Shown one piece after another: positions 1 to 7,084 of a stretch of 10,524 nt of DNA. The stretch is from Methylococcales bacterium (GTDB lineage: Bacteria; Pseudomonadota; Gammaproteobacteria; Methylococcales; Methylomonadaceae): assembly GCA_023144875.1 (NCBI GenBank), contig JAGLEW010000127.1:1-10524 (forward strand), in the 5' to 3' direction. Under the pieces are notes generated by a model, which was not told the DNA's origin, made no database searches, and worked only from the letters and a program-made list of their open reading frames with translations. A program made the position numbers and the translations under genes. Each line of letters starts with the position of its first letter. Positions within the stretch are counted from its first letter, which is position 1.

Positions 1-653
1 ATTTTAACTAAAAAATCACAGTGTTGCTGTGTTAATTGGCGCATTCCAAGGCCTTCTGTGCCCATTATTAGTGCTAAAGGAAGGGTTAAATCGCTTTCAA
101 AGAGTGTTTTTTTAGCATCTCCTGTTGCACCTACAATCCATAAGCCTTGCTTTTTGAGGCCACGTAAACATCGTGCTAAGTTAGTTACTTGATAAACGGG
201 GACGGTTTCGGCGGCTCCTGAGGCAACTTTACAGACGGTAGGTGTCATCCCACTGGCATTATCTTTTGGAATAATGATACCGTGAACACCTGCGGCATCG
301 GCACTACGAAGGCAAGCACCTAAGTTATGGGGATCTTGGACTTGATCTAAAACTAAAAATAATGGGGGGGTGGTTAACGAATCAATGGCTTGCTTTAATT
401 GTGACTCTGAATACATTGCTGGCAGTTGTACTTCAGCAATAATACCCTGATGATTTTTATGACTGGATAAGCGGTCTAATTTTTTTCGATCACTTTTTTC
501 AACACTAATATTATATTGCGATAATTGTTTTAATAAAGGGCTTAGGCGCTTATCTTGACGGTGATTATCTACCCAGACTTGTTTGATTTTATCGGGCGAA
601 TAATCTACAGCCGCTTGAACCGCATGAATACCAAATAATTTGTCGAGTTTCAT
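1..653 (-). CDS. rlmB: 23S rRNA (guanosine-2'-O-)-methyltransferase RlmB, 3' end outside window
   Basis: SpoU/TrmH-family SAM-dependent RNA methyltransferase; the E. coli enzyme methylates the 2'-OH of G2251 in the peptidyl-transferase region of 23S rRNA. About 217 of a usual ~245 residues are present. The N-terminal substrate-binding domain (about 1-75) starts MKLDKLFGIHAV and contains the S-H-K-N-H-Q-G stretch near 64-70. The catalytic SPOUT domain shows motif 1 (D107-P-H-N110-L-G with R116) and motif 2 (MGTEGLGMR, 197-205, with E200). Motif 3, near the C-terminus, lies beyond the left edge. The start ATG shares four bases (ATGA) with the rnr stop, so translation is probably coupled to rnr, and no separate Shine-Dalgarno is needed. 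The rnr-rlmB order is typical of gammaproteobacteria. The frame is open to position 1, with a run of seven C on the coding strand at 364-370. Confidence 0.95.
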   Translation of the reverse strand, partial: MKLDKLFGIHAVQAAVDYSPDKIKQVWVDNHRQDKRLSPLLKQLSQYNISVEKSDRKKLDRLSSHKNHQGIIAEVQLPAMYSESQLKQAIDSLTTPPLFLVLDQVQDPHNLGACLRSADAAGVHGIIIPKDNASGMTPTVCKVASGAAETVPVYQVTNLARCLRGLKKQGLWIVGATGDAKKTLFESDLTLPLALIMGTEGLGMRQLTQQHCDFLVK

Positions 654-2890
654 TTTTTAACGGCCTTTTTCTTTTTTTTATGAGAACGAGGTTTTTTCGT
701 GGTTTGTTGTAATTCAAAATCAATTTTTTTATCATTTAAGCTGACGCGTGCCACTTTTATGGTGACCTTATCGCCTAAACGGTATCGTATGCCAGTACGT
801 TCACCCTTGAGCTGGTGGGATATAGGATCAAAATGAAAATAATCCTGTGGTAGGCTTGAAATATGGACTAAACCTTCCACATAAACTTGGCTGAGTTCGA
901 CAAAAAAACCAAAGCTTGTGACGGCCGAAATAATACCTGAAAATTCATCCCCCAACTTGTCCATCATGTATTCACATTTCAACCAACTTTCAACGTCACG
1001 GGTTGCCTCATCGGCACGGCGTTCATTCGCCGAACAATGTTCGCCTAAAATTAACATTTCTGGAAAACCATAATGAAATGTTTCAGGGGGTTGATTGTTA
1101 AGGCAATGACGTATAGCGCGATGGACTAATAAGTCGGGGTATCGACGAATGGGGGAGGTAAAATGCGTATAAGCATCAAGCGCTAACCCAAAATGTCCTT
1201 TTGTCTCAGGACTATAAACCGCTTGTGACATGGAACGTAATAAAACTGTTTGGATTAAATGGGTATCAACTCGACCTTGAACGGAAGTTAATAATGCCAT
1301 AAAATCCAATGGTGTTGGCTTATCGCCTCCATCAAGCTGTAATCCCATTTCGCCTAAAAAGGTGCGTAAGGTTAATAATTTTTCAGAATTTGGTTGTTCA
1401 TGAATACGCAGTAACCGTGGCATTTTTTTACGAATTAAAAATTTAGCCGCCGCTTTATTGGCACTAATCATGAATTCTTCAATTAATTTATGGGCATCAT
1501 TTCGTTCTATGGTGACAATTTGTTCGATTTTACGATTTTTCCCAAAAATAATTTTGCTTTCTTGGGTGTCAAAATCCATTGTTCCCCTTTGTTTTCGTGC
1601 CACTCGCATGGTTTTATACAAAGCATAGAGTTGTTTTAAATCAGGGAGGAGATGCTTGTATTTTTTTATTATTTTTGGGTCATTTGCAATAACTTGAGCC
1701 ATTTCGGTGTAGGTCATACGCGCATGAGAGCGGATGACGGCTTCAAAAAATCGTGAACGAAAAACATTTCCCTGTGGATTAATATAAAGTTCACAGACCA
1801 TACAGAGTCGATCAACTTCTGGATTTAATGAACATAAGCCATTAGACAGTATTTCGGGGAGCATGGGAATAACTTGCTCGGGAAAATACACCGAGGTACT
1901 TCTATTTTTTGCCTCTTTGTCGATTGCACTTTCAACGGCGACATAATGAGAAACATCAGCGATTGCCACTAATAATTTCCAGCCTTTGGGGGTTTTTTTA
2001 CAATAGACGGCATCATCAAAATCGCGCGCATCTTCCCCATCAATGGTGACAAAGGGTGTTTTTCGTAAATCAATTCGGTCTTTTTTTGCTGTTTCAGGGA
2101 CTTCCTGTTTAATTAATTTTAGTTCTTTTTCGACCGTTTCTGACCATTGAAAGGGTAAATCATGCGAGCGAATGGCAACATCTATTTCCATTCCTGGAGC
2201 CATATGCGCTCCCAAAATTTCAATAATTTTCCCAATAGGTTGGTGGCGTTGGGTGGGTTGTTGCAAAATTTCAACGACGACTATCTGACCTTTTTTAGCC
2301 TTTCCACGCGCTTCTTTTGGAATTAGAATATCTTGGGTTATTTTATTGTTATCAGGAATGACGAAATAAAAGCCTTTTTCTTTAAACAAACGCCCAACAA
2401 TTTGATGAGTATTTCGCTCCAAAACTTCAACAACACTGGCTTCGCGTCGTCCTTTGCGATCCATATTAGACACATTGGCCAAGATACGGTCATTGTGCAT
2501 TAAGGTATTCATTTCCCGTGCGGATAGAAATAAATCCTTTGAGCCATCATCAGGTTTCATAAAACCAAAACCATCCGCATGCCCTAAAACACGACCTGCG
2601 ATTAAGTTTTCTTGATTGATGCGGCAATATTTTTGTCGCCGATTAAACAATACTTGCCCATCACGCTCCATTGCCCGTAAACGCCGCCGTAAGGCTTCTA
2701 AATTTTCAGGCGATTTTAAACCGAATTGTTCAGCAATTTGTTTTCGACCTAAAGGTTTTATAATTTTTTCGAGTAATTCTAAAATTAGCTCACGACTTGG
2801 GATAGGGCTTTCGTATTTTTGAGCTTCACGTTGCGCATAAGGGTCGGATTTGGTTTTAAAATCTATGGATTTGTTGGCGTTTGAAGTCAT
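650..2890 (-). CDS. rnr: Ribonuclease R
   Basis: Processive 3'-5' exoribonuclease of the RNB (RNase II) family that degrades structured RNA and takes part in rRNA and tmRNA-linked quality control in the cytoplasm. Domain order is standard for 746 residues: N-terminal helix-turn-helix (about 30-90, including IPSRE and LRRRLRAMERDGQ), two cold-shock/OB folds (about 95-230), the RNB catalytic domain (about 275-600), an S1 domain (about 645-728) and a lysine-rich tail (732-746). The catalytic motif IDGEDARDFDD holds D284, D290, D292 and D293, with the same spacing as E. coli D272, D278, D280 and D281. The conserved HFTSPIRRYPDLLVHR lies at 576-591. The start is supported by the REAQKYESPIPSRE segment at 21-34, which matches the E. 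coli N-terminus. Upstream only a weak AGAG precedes the ATG. It is first in a two-gene minus-strand unit with rlmB. Confidence 0.97.
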   Translation of the reverse strand: MTSNANKSIDFKTKSDPYAQREAQKYESPIPSRELILELLEKIIKPLGRKQIAEQFGLKSPENLEALRRRLRAMERDGQVLFNRRQKYCRINQENLIAGRVLGHADGFGFMKPDDGSKDLFLSAREMNTLMHNDRILANVSNMDRKGRREASVVEVLERNTHQIVGRLFKEKGFYFVIPDNNKITQDILIPKEARGKAKKGQIVVVEILQQPTQRHQPIGKIIEILGAHMAPGMEIDVAIRSHDLPFQWSETVEKELKLIKQEVPETAKKDRIDLRKTPFVTIDGEDARDFDDAVYCKKTPKGWKLLVAIADVSHYVAVESAIDKEAKNRSTSVYFPEQVIPMLPEILSNGLCSLNPEVDRLCMVCELYINPQGNVFRSRFFEAVIRSHARMTYTEMAQVIANDPKIIKKYKHLLPDLKQLYALYKTMRVARKQRGTMDFDTQESKIIFGKNRKIEQIVTIERNDAHKLIEEFMISANKAAAKFLIRKKMPRLLRIHEQPNSEKLLTLRTFLGEMGLQLDGGDKPTPLDFMALLTSVQGRVDTHLIQTVLLRSMSQAVYSPETKGHFGLALDAYTHFTSPIRRYPDLLVHRAIRHCLNNQPPETFHYGFPEMLILGEHCSANERRADEATRDVESWLKCEYMMDKLGDEFSGIISAVTSFGFFVELSQVYVEGLVHISSLPQDYFHFDPISHQLKGERTGIRYRLGDKVTIKVARVSLNDKKIDFELQQTTKKPRSHKKKKKAVKK

Positions 2891-3083
2891 TTAAACTCTA
2901 TAAAAAGGGTCGTATAATTGCGGTTAATAAAATATTTAATTTGAATCACTGGAGGAAGCAATTTAAGATAAGCTTAGGCGAGGCGTAGAGATGCTTAACC
3001 GTGATGCTTGAATCATATCATAGATAAGGCTCATTAACTGTCCGCTGTCACCATTTTTGCCTTTAATTTACTCAAAACTATAG
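2891..3083. promoter_or_regulatory. Divergent intergenic region between rnr and moaB
   Basis: This 193-bp spacer separates oppositely transcribed genes and must hold both promoters. On the minus strand the only candidate I see for rnr is a TTGCTT with AT-rich sequence about 17 bp downstream, which is weak. On the plus strand a better box pair lies against the moaB start and is listed separately. The middle (about 2968-3015) is locally richer in G and C, with two copies of GATGCTTRA 13 bp apart and two copies of TTGAATCA (2941-2948 and 3008-3015). I find no tRNA, convincing hairpin or open frame here. Confidence 0.45.
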
Positions 3084-3084
3084 A
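3057..3084 (+). promoter_or_regulatory. Candidate sigma70 promoter for the moaB operon
   Basis: TTGCCT (3057-3062; 4/6 match to TTGACA) is followed after 16 bp by TATAGA (3079-3084; 4/6 match to TATAAT). The -10 box runs into the first ATG of moaB. A transcript starting 6-8 bases later would begin at about 3090-3092 and therefore be leaderless for the second in-frame ATG at 3093. This is inference from two short boxes only; AT-rich sequence yields such matches by chance. Confidence 0.25.
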
Positions 3085-3614
3085 TGACAATTATGAAAAC
3101 TGAAAAGAAGTTTATTTCTTTAAATATTACGGTACTTACTATTTCAGATACTCGAACCGAAGCGGAAGATGTTTCTGGTAAGCTGTTAGCGAAAAATATT
3201 ATAGATAGTGGTCATCAGGTTTTTGAAAAAAAAATTGTACGAGATGATCTTTATCAAATTAGGGCGGTTGTCTCAAGCTGGATTGTTGATACAGATGTCA
3301 ATGTAATTATTAGTACAGGGGGGACAGGCGTGACAGGGCGTGATGGAACTCCAGAAGCAATTGCACCTTTGTTGGATAAAACGCTTGAAGGTTTTGGGGA
3401 AGTTTTTAGAATGTTGTCTTATGATGACATTGGTGCTTCAACGATTCAGTCACGGGCAATTGCAGGTGTTGCGAATGCAACCTATATTTTTTGTCTTCCA
3501 GGATCCTCTGGTGCTTGTCGAACTGCATGGGAGAAACTTATTAAAGCGCAATTAAATCATCAAACCCGTCCCTGTAATTTAGTTCAACTCATGCCACGAT
3601 TGTTGGAAAAATAA
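3084..3614 (+). CDS. moaB: Molybdenum cofactor biosynthesis protein MoaB
   Basis: Member of the MoaB/Mog (MPT-binding) family, cytoplasmic, linked to molybdopterin adenylylation. In E. coli MoaB itself is dispensable and Mog carries the activity. The 176 residues cover the whole family length (E. coli MoaB is 170). Visible signatures are SDTR (21-24), STGGTG (77-82) with TGRDGTPEA (84-92), GFGEVFRMLS (103-112), and LPGSSGACRTAWEKL (138-152). The GFGEVFRMLS-to-AGVAN stretch and the TRPCN tail match E. coli MoaB closely. Two starts are possible: ATG at 3084 or ATG at 3093. Neither has a Shine-Dalgarno, and the second would give MKTEKKFISLNITVL, closer to homologues. It opens a plus-strand run of six genes, with only 28 bp to the next one. 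MoaB has no obvious chemical link to the two enzymes downstream. Confidence 0.92.
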   Translation: MTIMKTEKKFISLNITVLTISDTRTEAEDVSGKLLAKNIIDSGHQVFEKKIVRDDLYQIRAVVSSWIVDTDVNVIISTGGTGVTGRDGTPEAIAPLLDKTLEGFGEVFRMLSYDDIGASTIQSRAIAGVANATYIFCLPGSSGACRTAWEKLIKAQLNHQTRPCNLVQLMPRLLEK

Positions 3615-3642
3615 CAGAAATTAACAGCAAGAGTTATATTTT

Positions 3643-5076
3643 ATGAATCTACTAACCGCTTTTTATCAACAATCGATTCTAACACCTAAACAGATCGCTT
3701 TTGTTGAGGGAGATGTGACCATAAATTATCATCAATTTTCGCAACAGGTTTATGGATTAGCAGGATTTTTACAGCAACAGCCTGAAAGTACGCAACCAAT
3801 TGCTATTTTTTTAGAAAGAGGGATTGATTTTTCAAAAGTGATATATGCCATATTAGCTTTTGGCGGCTGTTATTTGCCGTTAGACATTAGTAACCCTGTT
3901 AAGCGGCTAAATAAAATTGTAAAGGATGCTAAGCCACAATTTATTATTGGTCAAGATGAACGACCTGTGGGTTTGTCGGTGGACTGTTCGTGGTTTAATT
4001 TACAGCACATTGAACATGGTTCATTTTTTTCTGAAAAAGTACGGATAAAAAAGCACGATATTGCGGCAATTCTTTATACGTCAGGTTCTACGGGTTCGCC
4101 TAAAGGCATTGCATTAAGCCATCATGCTATGATGAGTTTTGTGGGTTGGTCGGTGAAAACGTTTCGACTGACAAAAGAGGACAGGGTAGCGAGCCTTGCC
4201 CCGTTTCATTTTGATTTGTCGGTTTTTGATTTATTTGCTACCTTAGCCGCAGGCGCTTGTGTTTCTTTTGTACCAAATGCATTGGTGATGGCACCGAGTC
4301 GCTTGACTTTATGGTTGCTTCAACAACAAATTACTACCTTTTATACCGTACCCTCTTTACTCATATTTATGGGATTAAAAGGTCATCTCATTGAGAGGTC
4401 TCTTCCCGCATTAAGACAACTTTTATTTGCTGGGGAAGTTTTTCCAACGGCTGAATTGATTAAACTTGCACAGTTATTGCCTGATGTTCGTTTGTACAAT
4501 TTATATGGCCCTACCGAAACGAATGTCTGTTGTTATTGGGAAGTTGATAGAAAACGGTTAGACGTAAAAAAAAATATTCCTATCGGACTGCCTGCAGGTA
4601 ATTCCCAATTATCAATGACTAAAGACGGACAATTATGGGTTAAAAGTGACAATAATTTTTCTGGGTATTGGCAGCAGGGTCAATTAAAAGCGCGCGTATT
4701 AAATCAATGTTATGCAACAGGGGATAAAGTTTCCTATAACGAAAATGGGGAATATTGTTATCATGGACGGTTAGATCGAATGTTAAAATGTTCAGGATAC
4801 CGAATAGAACCTGCTGAAATTGAAACGGTTATTCACCAAATTGATGGAGTAGCACAGTGTGTGGTTATGGGTATTAAAACTGTTAATGGCGGACAGCAAT
4901 TAGTGGCTATTTTTAAACTTTACCCACAGGCTGAATTAAGCGTTATTTTTAAAACTATAAAGCAACATTTGCCTGCCTATATGTGCCCGATTAAATTTAA
5001 AGTATTAACAAAATTACCGCTGTTATCAAATGGCAAAATGGATTATTTAACGTTAGAGAAATTATTTGTATCATGA
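3643..5076 (+). CDS. Stand-alone amino-acid adenylation enzyme, probably L-proline-activating (PltF/RedM/AnaC type)
   Basis: ANL-superfamily enzyme with the NRPS adenylation core and no fused carrier or condensation domain (477 residues). Core motifs seen: A3 P-loop LYTSGSTGSPKG (144-155), A4 FHFDLSVFDL (188-197), A5 LYNLYGPTET (284-293), A7 YATGD (357-361), A8 GRLDRMLKCSGYRI (375-388), and A10 LSNGKMD (461-467) with catalytic K465. Aligning these to GrsA by eye gives pocket residues D191, L192, F195, Y234, L261, A263, L287, V295, C296 and K465. That is nearly the PltF code (D-L-L-Y-L-A-L-V-C-K as I recall it), so L-proline is the expected substrate, loaded as prolyl-AMP onto a carrier thiol. 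The start ATG is 28 bp after moaB with a weak AAGAG. The end overlaps the next gene by four bases (ATGA), implying coupled expression. Proline specificity is inference; membership in the adenylation family is certain. Confidence 0.85.
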   Translation: MNLLTAFYQQSILTPKQIAFVEGDVTINYHQFSQQVYGLAGFLQQQPESTQPIAIFLERGIDFSKVIYAILAFGGCYLPLDISNPVKRLNKIVKDAKPQFIIGQDERPVGLSVDCSWFNLQHIEHGSFFSEKVRIKKHDIAAILYTSGSTGSPKGIALSHHAMMSFVGWSVKTFRLTKEDRVASLAPFHFDLSVFDLFATLAAGACVSFVPNALVMAPSRLTLWLLQQQITTFYTVPSLLIFMGLKGHLIERSLPALRQLLFAGEVFPTAELIKLAQLLPDVRLYNLYGPTETNVCCYWEVDRKRLDVKKNIPIGLPAGNSQLSMTKDGQLWVKSDNNFSGYWQQGQLKARVLNQCYATGDKVSYNENGEYCYHGRLDRMLKCSGYRIEPAEIETVIHQIDGVAQCVVMGIKTVNGGQQLVAIFKLYPQAELSVIFKTIKQHLPAYMCPIKFKVLTKLPLLSNGKMDYLTLEKLFVS

Positions 5077-6173
5077 TGAGGTATGATTTTAATGACTTAC
5101 CTGTCGCAGGGGATAAAAAATCCTCGCGCTCACGATTTTTATATTGTGCTAACAGCGGTTTTTTACGCCATGCGGTTACGGTTCAACAAGGTGGTCATGG
5201 AGATGATTTTCTTGCATTAATGAGCGTTCATCAACAATTAGGGCAATACTGTTTAGACAGTGGTTTAATCCTGTCGTTAAATGCGCATTTATGGGGTGCT
5301 ATTTTTCCGTTGATTAATTATGGTTCAGATGCACAACAACAGCGTTGGTTACCTCGTTTATTATCAGGTGATATGATTGCAGGTCATGCGATTACAGAAC
5401 CTTTGGCAGGCTCTGATATTAATGCCTTAACGACGACGGCGACGTTGACTAAAAAAGGCTTTGTCTTAAATGGCCATAAACGTTTTATTACCAATGCACC
5501 TATTGCTGATATGTTAATGATTTATGCCCAAGTAGAGCATAAATTAACCGCTTTTTTAGTAAAGCGAGACGATGCAAATGTCGTCTTTACGGATGATTAT
5601 TCGGTAGACGGGTGTGCTTTGGCGACTATGGGTGAAGTGGTACTTGATAATTGTTTAATCCCACTTGGGCGACAAGTTGGCAGAATAGGAGGTGGGGGCA
5701 TGATGATACAAAGTGCCTTAGAGCTTGAGCGGGCTTTTATTTTTGCAGGGTTGAGTGGCATTATGGAATGGCAATTAAAAACCGTTATAAGCTATAGCCG
5801 AGAACGTCAAATAAAAGGTCAATTTTTAGGACAAAATCAGGCGATCAGTCATAAAATTGCTGAGATGAAATTACGACTTGATACGATTAATTTATGGCTT
5901 AGAGAGTGTGCAACCTTAAAAATACAAAAAAAACGAATTAGCCTTGTGAGTGCTGAAACTAAATTGTATGCATCCGAAGCTTTTTTACAATCAAGTTTGG
6001 ATGCGGTACACATCATGGGGGCAGCAGGGTTGTTAGAAACACATAAAATGAACACGTTAATTCAAGATGCCGTTGCCAGCCGTTTATTTTCAGGCTCATC
6101 AGAAATACAAAAAAACATAATTTCTGCCTTGCTAGGAACGGGTGAAGGCTATAAAGGGAAGCAAAAAAAATGA
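5073..6173 (+). CDS. Acyl-CoA dehydrogenase-family flavoenzyme, probable prolyl-carrier-protein oxidase (PltE/RedW/AnaB type)
   Basis: FAD-dependent acyl-CoA dehydrogenase fold, 366 residues. Seen: AGHAITEPLAGSDI (103-116, flavin-binding strand), the GHKRFITNA segment (134-142), ERQIKGQFLGQNQAISHKIAEM (about 244-265) and the C-terminal IQDAVASRLFSGSSEIQKNII region (330-350). The usual YEG catalytic Glu is replaced by Ser (S340), but E219 in LELER aligns with the alternative catalytic Glu of isovaleryl-CoA dehydrogenase. The N-terminus is about 40 residues shorter than in CoA-specific members, lacking most of the first helices. Its four-base overlap with the proline-type adenylation gene suggests it oxidises prolyl-S-carrier protein to a pyrroline or pyrrole-2-carboxyl thioester. 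The start is the first of two adjacent ATGs (5073, 5076). The ACAD family is clear; the prolyl substrate is inferred from the partner. Confidence 0.85.
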   Translation: MMRYDFNDLPVAGDKKSSRSRFLYCANSGFLRHAVTVQQGGHGDDFLALMSVHQQLGQYCLDSGLILSLNAHLWGAIFPLINYGSDAQQQRWLPRLLSGDMIAGHAITEPLAGSDINALTTTATLTKKGFVLNGHKRFITNAPIADMLMIYAQVEHKLTAFLVKRDDANVVFTDDYSVDGCALATMGEVVLDNCLIPLGRQVGRIGGGGMMIQSALELERAFIFAGLSGIMEWQLKTVISYSRERQIKGQFLGQNQAISHKIAEMKLRLDTINLWLRECATLKIQKKRISLVSAETKLYASEAFLQSSLDAVHIMGAAGLLETHKMNTLIQDAVASRLFSGSSEIQKNIISALLGTGEGYKGKQKK

Positions 6174-6487
6174 TTATTCAACTTTTACTTATGATTGTCT
6201 TATTATTTGCCCCTAACATTAATTTAAATGCAGATGGTAATCAATTCTGTTCTTTAAATGGGGTTAAGCTTTACGGAAAAGTTCAGTTTGTGAATTCTTT
6301 TTCAGATATTAAGATTCAATACGTCAGTTCATTTCCTGATATAAAGGTAAAGATGGTGGATTCGTTTCCTAGTAATTGTGGAGAGTGGCAATCTGTGGAA
6401 TCTTTTCCTGATTTTAAAGTGCAAATTGTGACTTCTTTTCCAAATTTAACCATTAAAAGAGTCATGGCCTTTCCTGGTATGAACTAA
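6170..6487 (+). CDS. Small secreted S-F-P-repeat protein, probable 7(1) septoil-knot-type domain
   Basis: A 105-residue protein whose ATG overlaps the stop of the ACAD gene (ATGA). Residues 1-21 form a hydrophobic signal peptide without basic residues, with likely cleavage after LNA (21) and before DG. The rest is six short repeats beginning near V41, V52, V63, V76, V87 and V98, each of the form V-x-S-F-P-D-x-K-V-x-[hydrophobic]. Spacing is 11 residues except for a 13-residue step caused by an S-N-C-G-E-W insertion. Two cysteines (C27, C70) could pair in the periplasm. Alternating hydrophobic residues predict beta strands. The pattern resembles, from memory, the 7(1) septoil-knot (formerly DUF) proteins. 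No catalytic motif is visible and the function is unknown. It is not a carrier protein: there is no phosphopantetheine serine motif and it is exported. Confidence 0.75.
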   Translation: MIIQLLLMIVLLFAPNINLNADGNQFCSLNGVKLYGKVQFVNSFSDIKIQYVSSFPDIKVKMVDSFPSNCGEWQSVESFPDFKVQIVTSFPNLTIKRVMAFPGMN

Positions 6488-6494
6488 AAGGGGG
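6488..6494 (+). promoter_or_regulatory. Ribosome binding site of the DUF2799 lipoprotein gene
   Basis: AAGGGGG lies just after the stop of the repeat-protein gene and five bases before the ATG at 6500. It is one of few clear Shine-Dalgarno-like sites in this operon and supports the first of the two adjacent ATGs. Confidence 0.55.
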
Positions 6495-6499
6495 TAAAA

Positions 6500-7057
6500 A
6501 TGATGGCTTTAAGGGGTATTTTTTTAAGACTCATTCCTTTTTTATTGTTGAGTAGTTGTGCGACGTTAAGCCAAGAAGATTGTATGCAAGGGGCGTGGTT
6601 TGACTTAGGTAAGCAAGATGGGCGCGAAGGGAAAACCTTTAAACGTCTCGCGGAACACCAAGAATCGTGTACTAAATATGGAATTGGCATAGATCGTGAA
6701 GCCTATAATGCGGGGCGAAAACAAGGACTTGATGATTATTGTCAATTGGATAATGCGGTTGATCTTGGTTTAAGAGGTTATCGTTATCGATCGGTCTGCC
6801 CTTCTGAGATTCATCCTGCTTTTTTACGTTATAACCAAATGGCTTATGATGTTTATCAAGATAAAAAAAATCTAGAAAATGTGGATAAACGCTTATCTTA
6901 TGAAGAAAAAAGTCTTCTTGATGCGAATCTAAGTGATGAAAAACGCTCACAAATTAGGGTCGAAATTCATGATCTAGACCGCGAAAGAAATCGAGTACGA
7001 GATGCACTTTATTCTAAAGAACGCCGATTAAATGCTCTTCTTAACAAAGGCTATTAA
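6500..7057 (+). CDS. DUF2799 family lipoprotein
   Basis: 185-residue predicted outer-membrane lipoprotein. The signal peptide runs to a lipobox LLSSC with C20 as the lipidated cysteine; A21-T22 gives no inner-membrane retention signal. Residues about 28-115 match the DUF2799 pattern: GAWFDLGKQDGREG (31-44), H53 with C57, GRKQGLDDYC (72-81), RGYRYRSVCP (92-101) and FLRYNQMAYDVY. Four conserved cysteines (28, 57, 81, 100) could make two disulfides. Residues about 118-182 are strongly charged and heptad-like (E, K and R with regular Leu), predicting a coiled coil. The family has no established biochemical function. It follows the repeat-protein gene by 12 bp and precedes cysH by 27 bp. With the repeat protein it forms an envelope pair inside an otherwise cytoplasmic operon. 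Confidence 0.82.
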   Translation: MMALRGIFLRLIPFLLLSSCATLSQEDCMQGAWFDLGKQDGREGKTFKRLAEHQESCTKYGIGIDREAYNAGRKQGLDDYCQLDNAVDLGLRGYRYRSVCPSEIHPAFLRYNQMAYDVYQDKKNLENVDKRLSYEEKSLLDANLSDEKRSQIRVEIHDLDRERNRVRDALYSKERRLNALLNKGY

Positions 7058-7084
7058 CGTGATTTCCACTACCAAAAACAGATT

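Noticed and set aside
364..370. Runs of seven G or C (also 8384-8390) and nine A (4566-4574) inside genes, considered as phase-variation tracts
   Set aside because: All lie in intact frames of enzyme genes, are short and fit local composition; nothing indicates slippage.
2616..2822. Open frame of 68 codons on the plus strand inside rnr
   Set aside because: It is antisense to the conserved N-terminal region of RNase R, has no ribosome binding site and its product shows no recognisable pattern.
2965..3015. Locally GC-richer segment with short direct repeats between rnr and moaB, considered as a tRNA or small RNA
   Set aside because: No cloverleaf, no T-loop sequence and no stable stem; the repeats (8-9 bp, two copies each) are too short to support an element.
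6672..6950. Minus-strand open frame of 92 codons opposite the DUF2799 gene, considered as a missing carrier protein because of its size
   Set aside because: It lacks a phosphopantetheine-attachment motif, is rich in His, Asp and Gln as expected for a shadow frame, and overlaps a well-supported gene.
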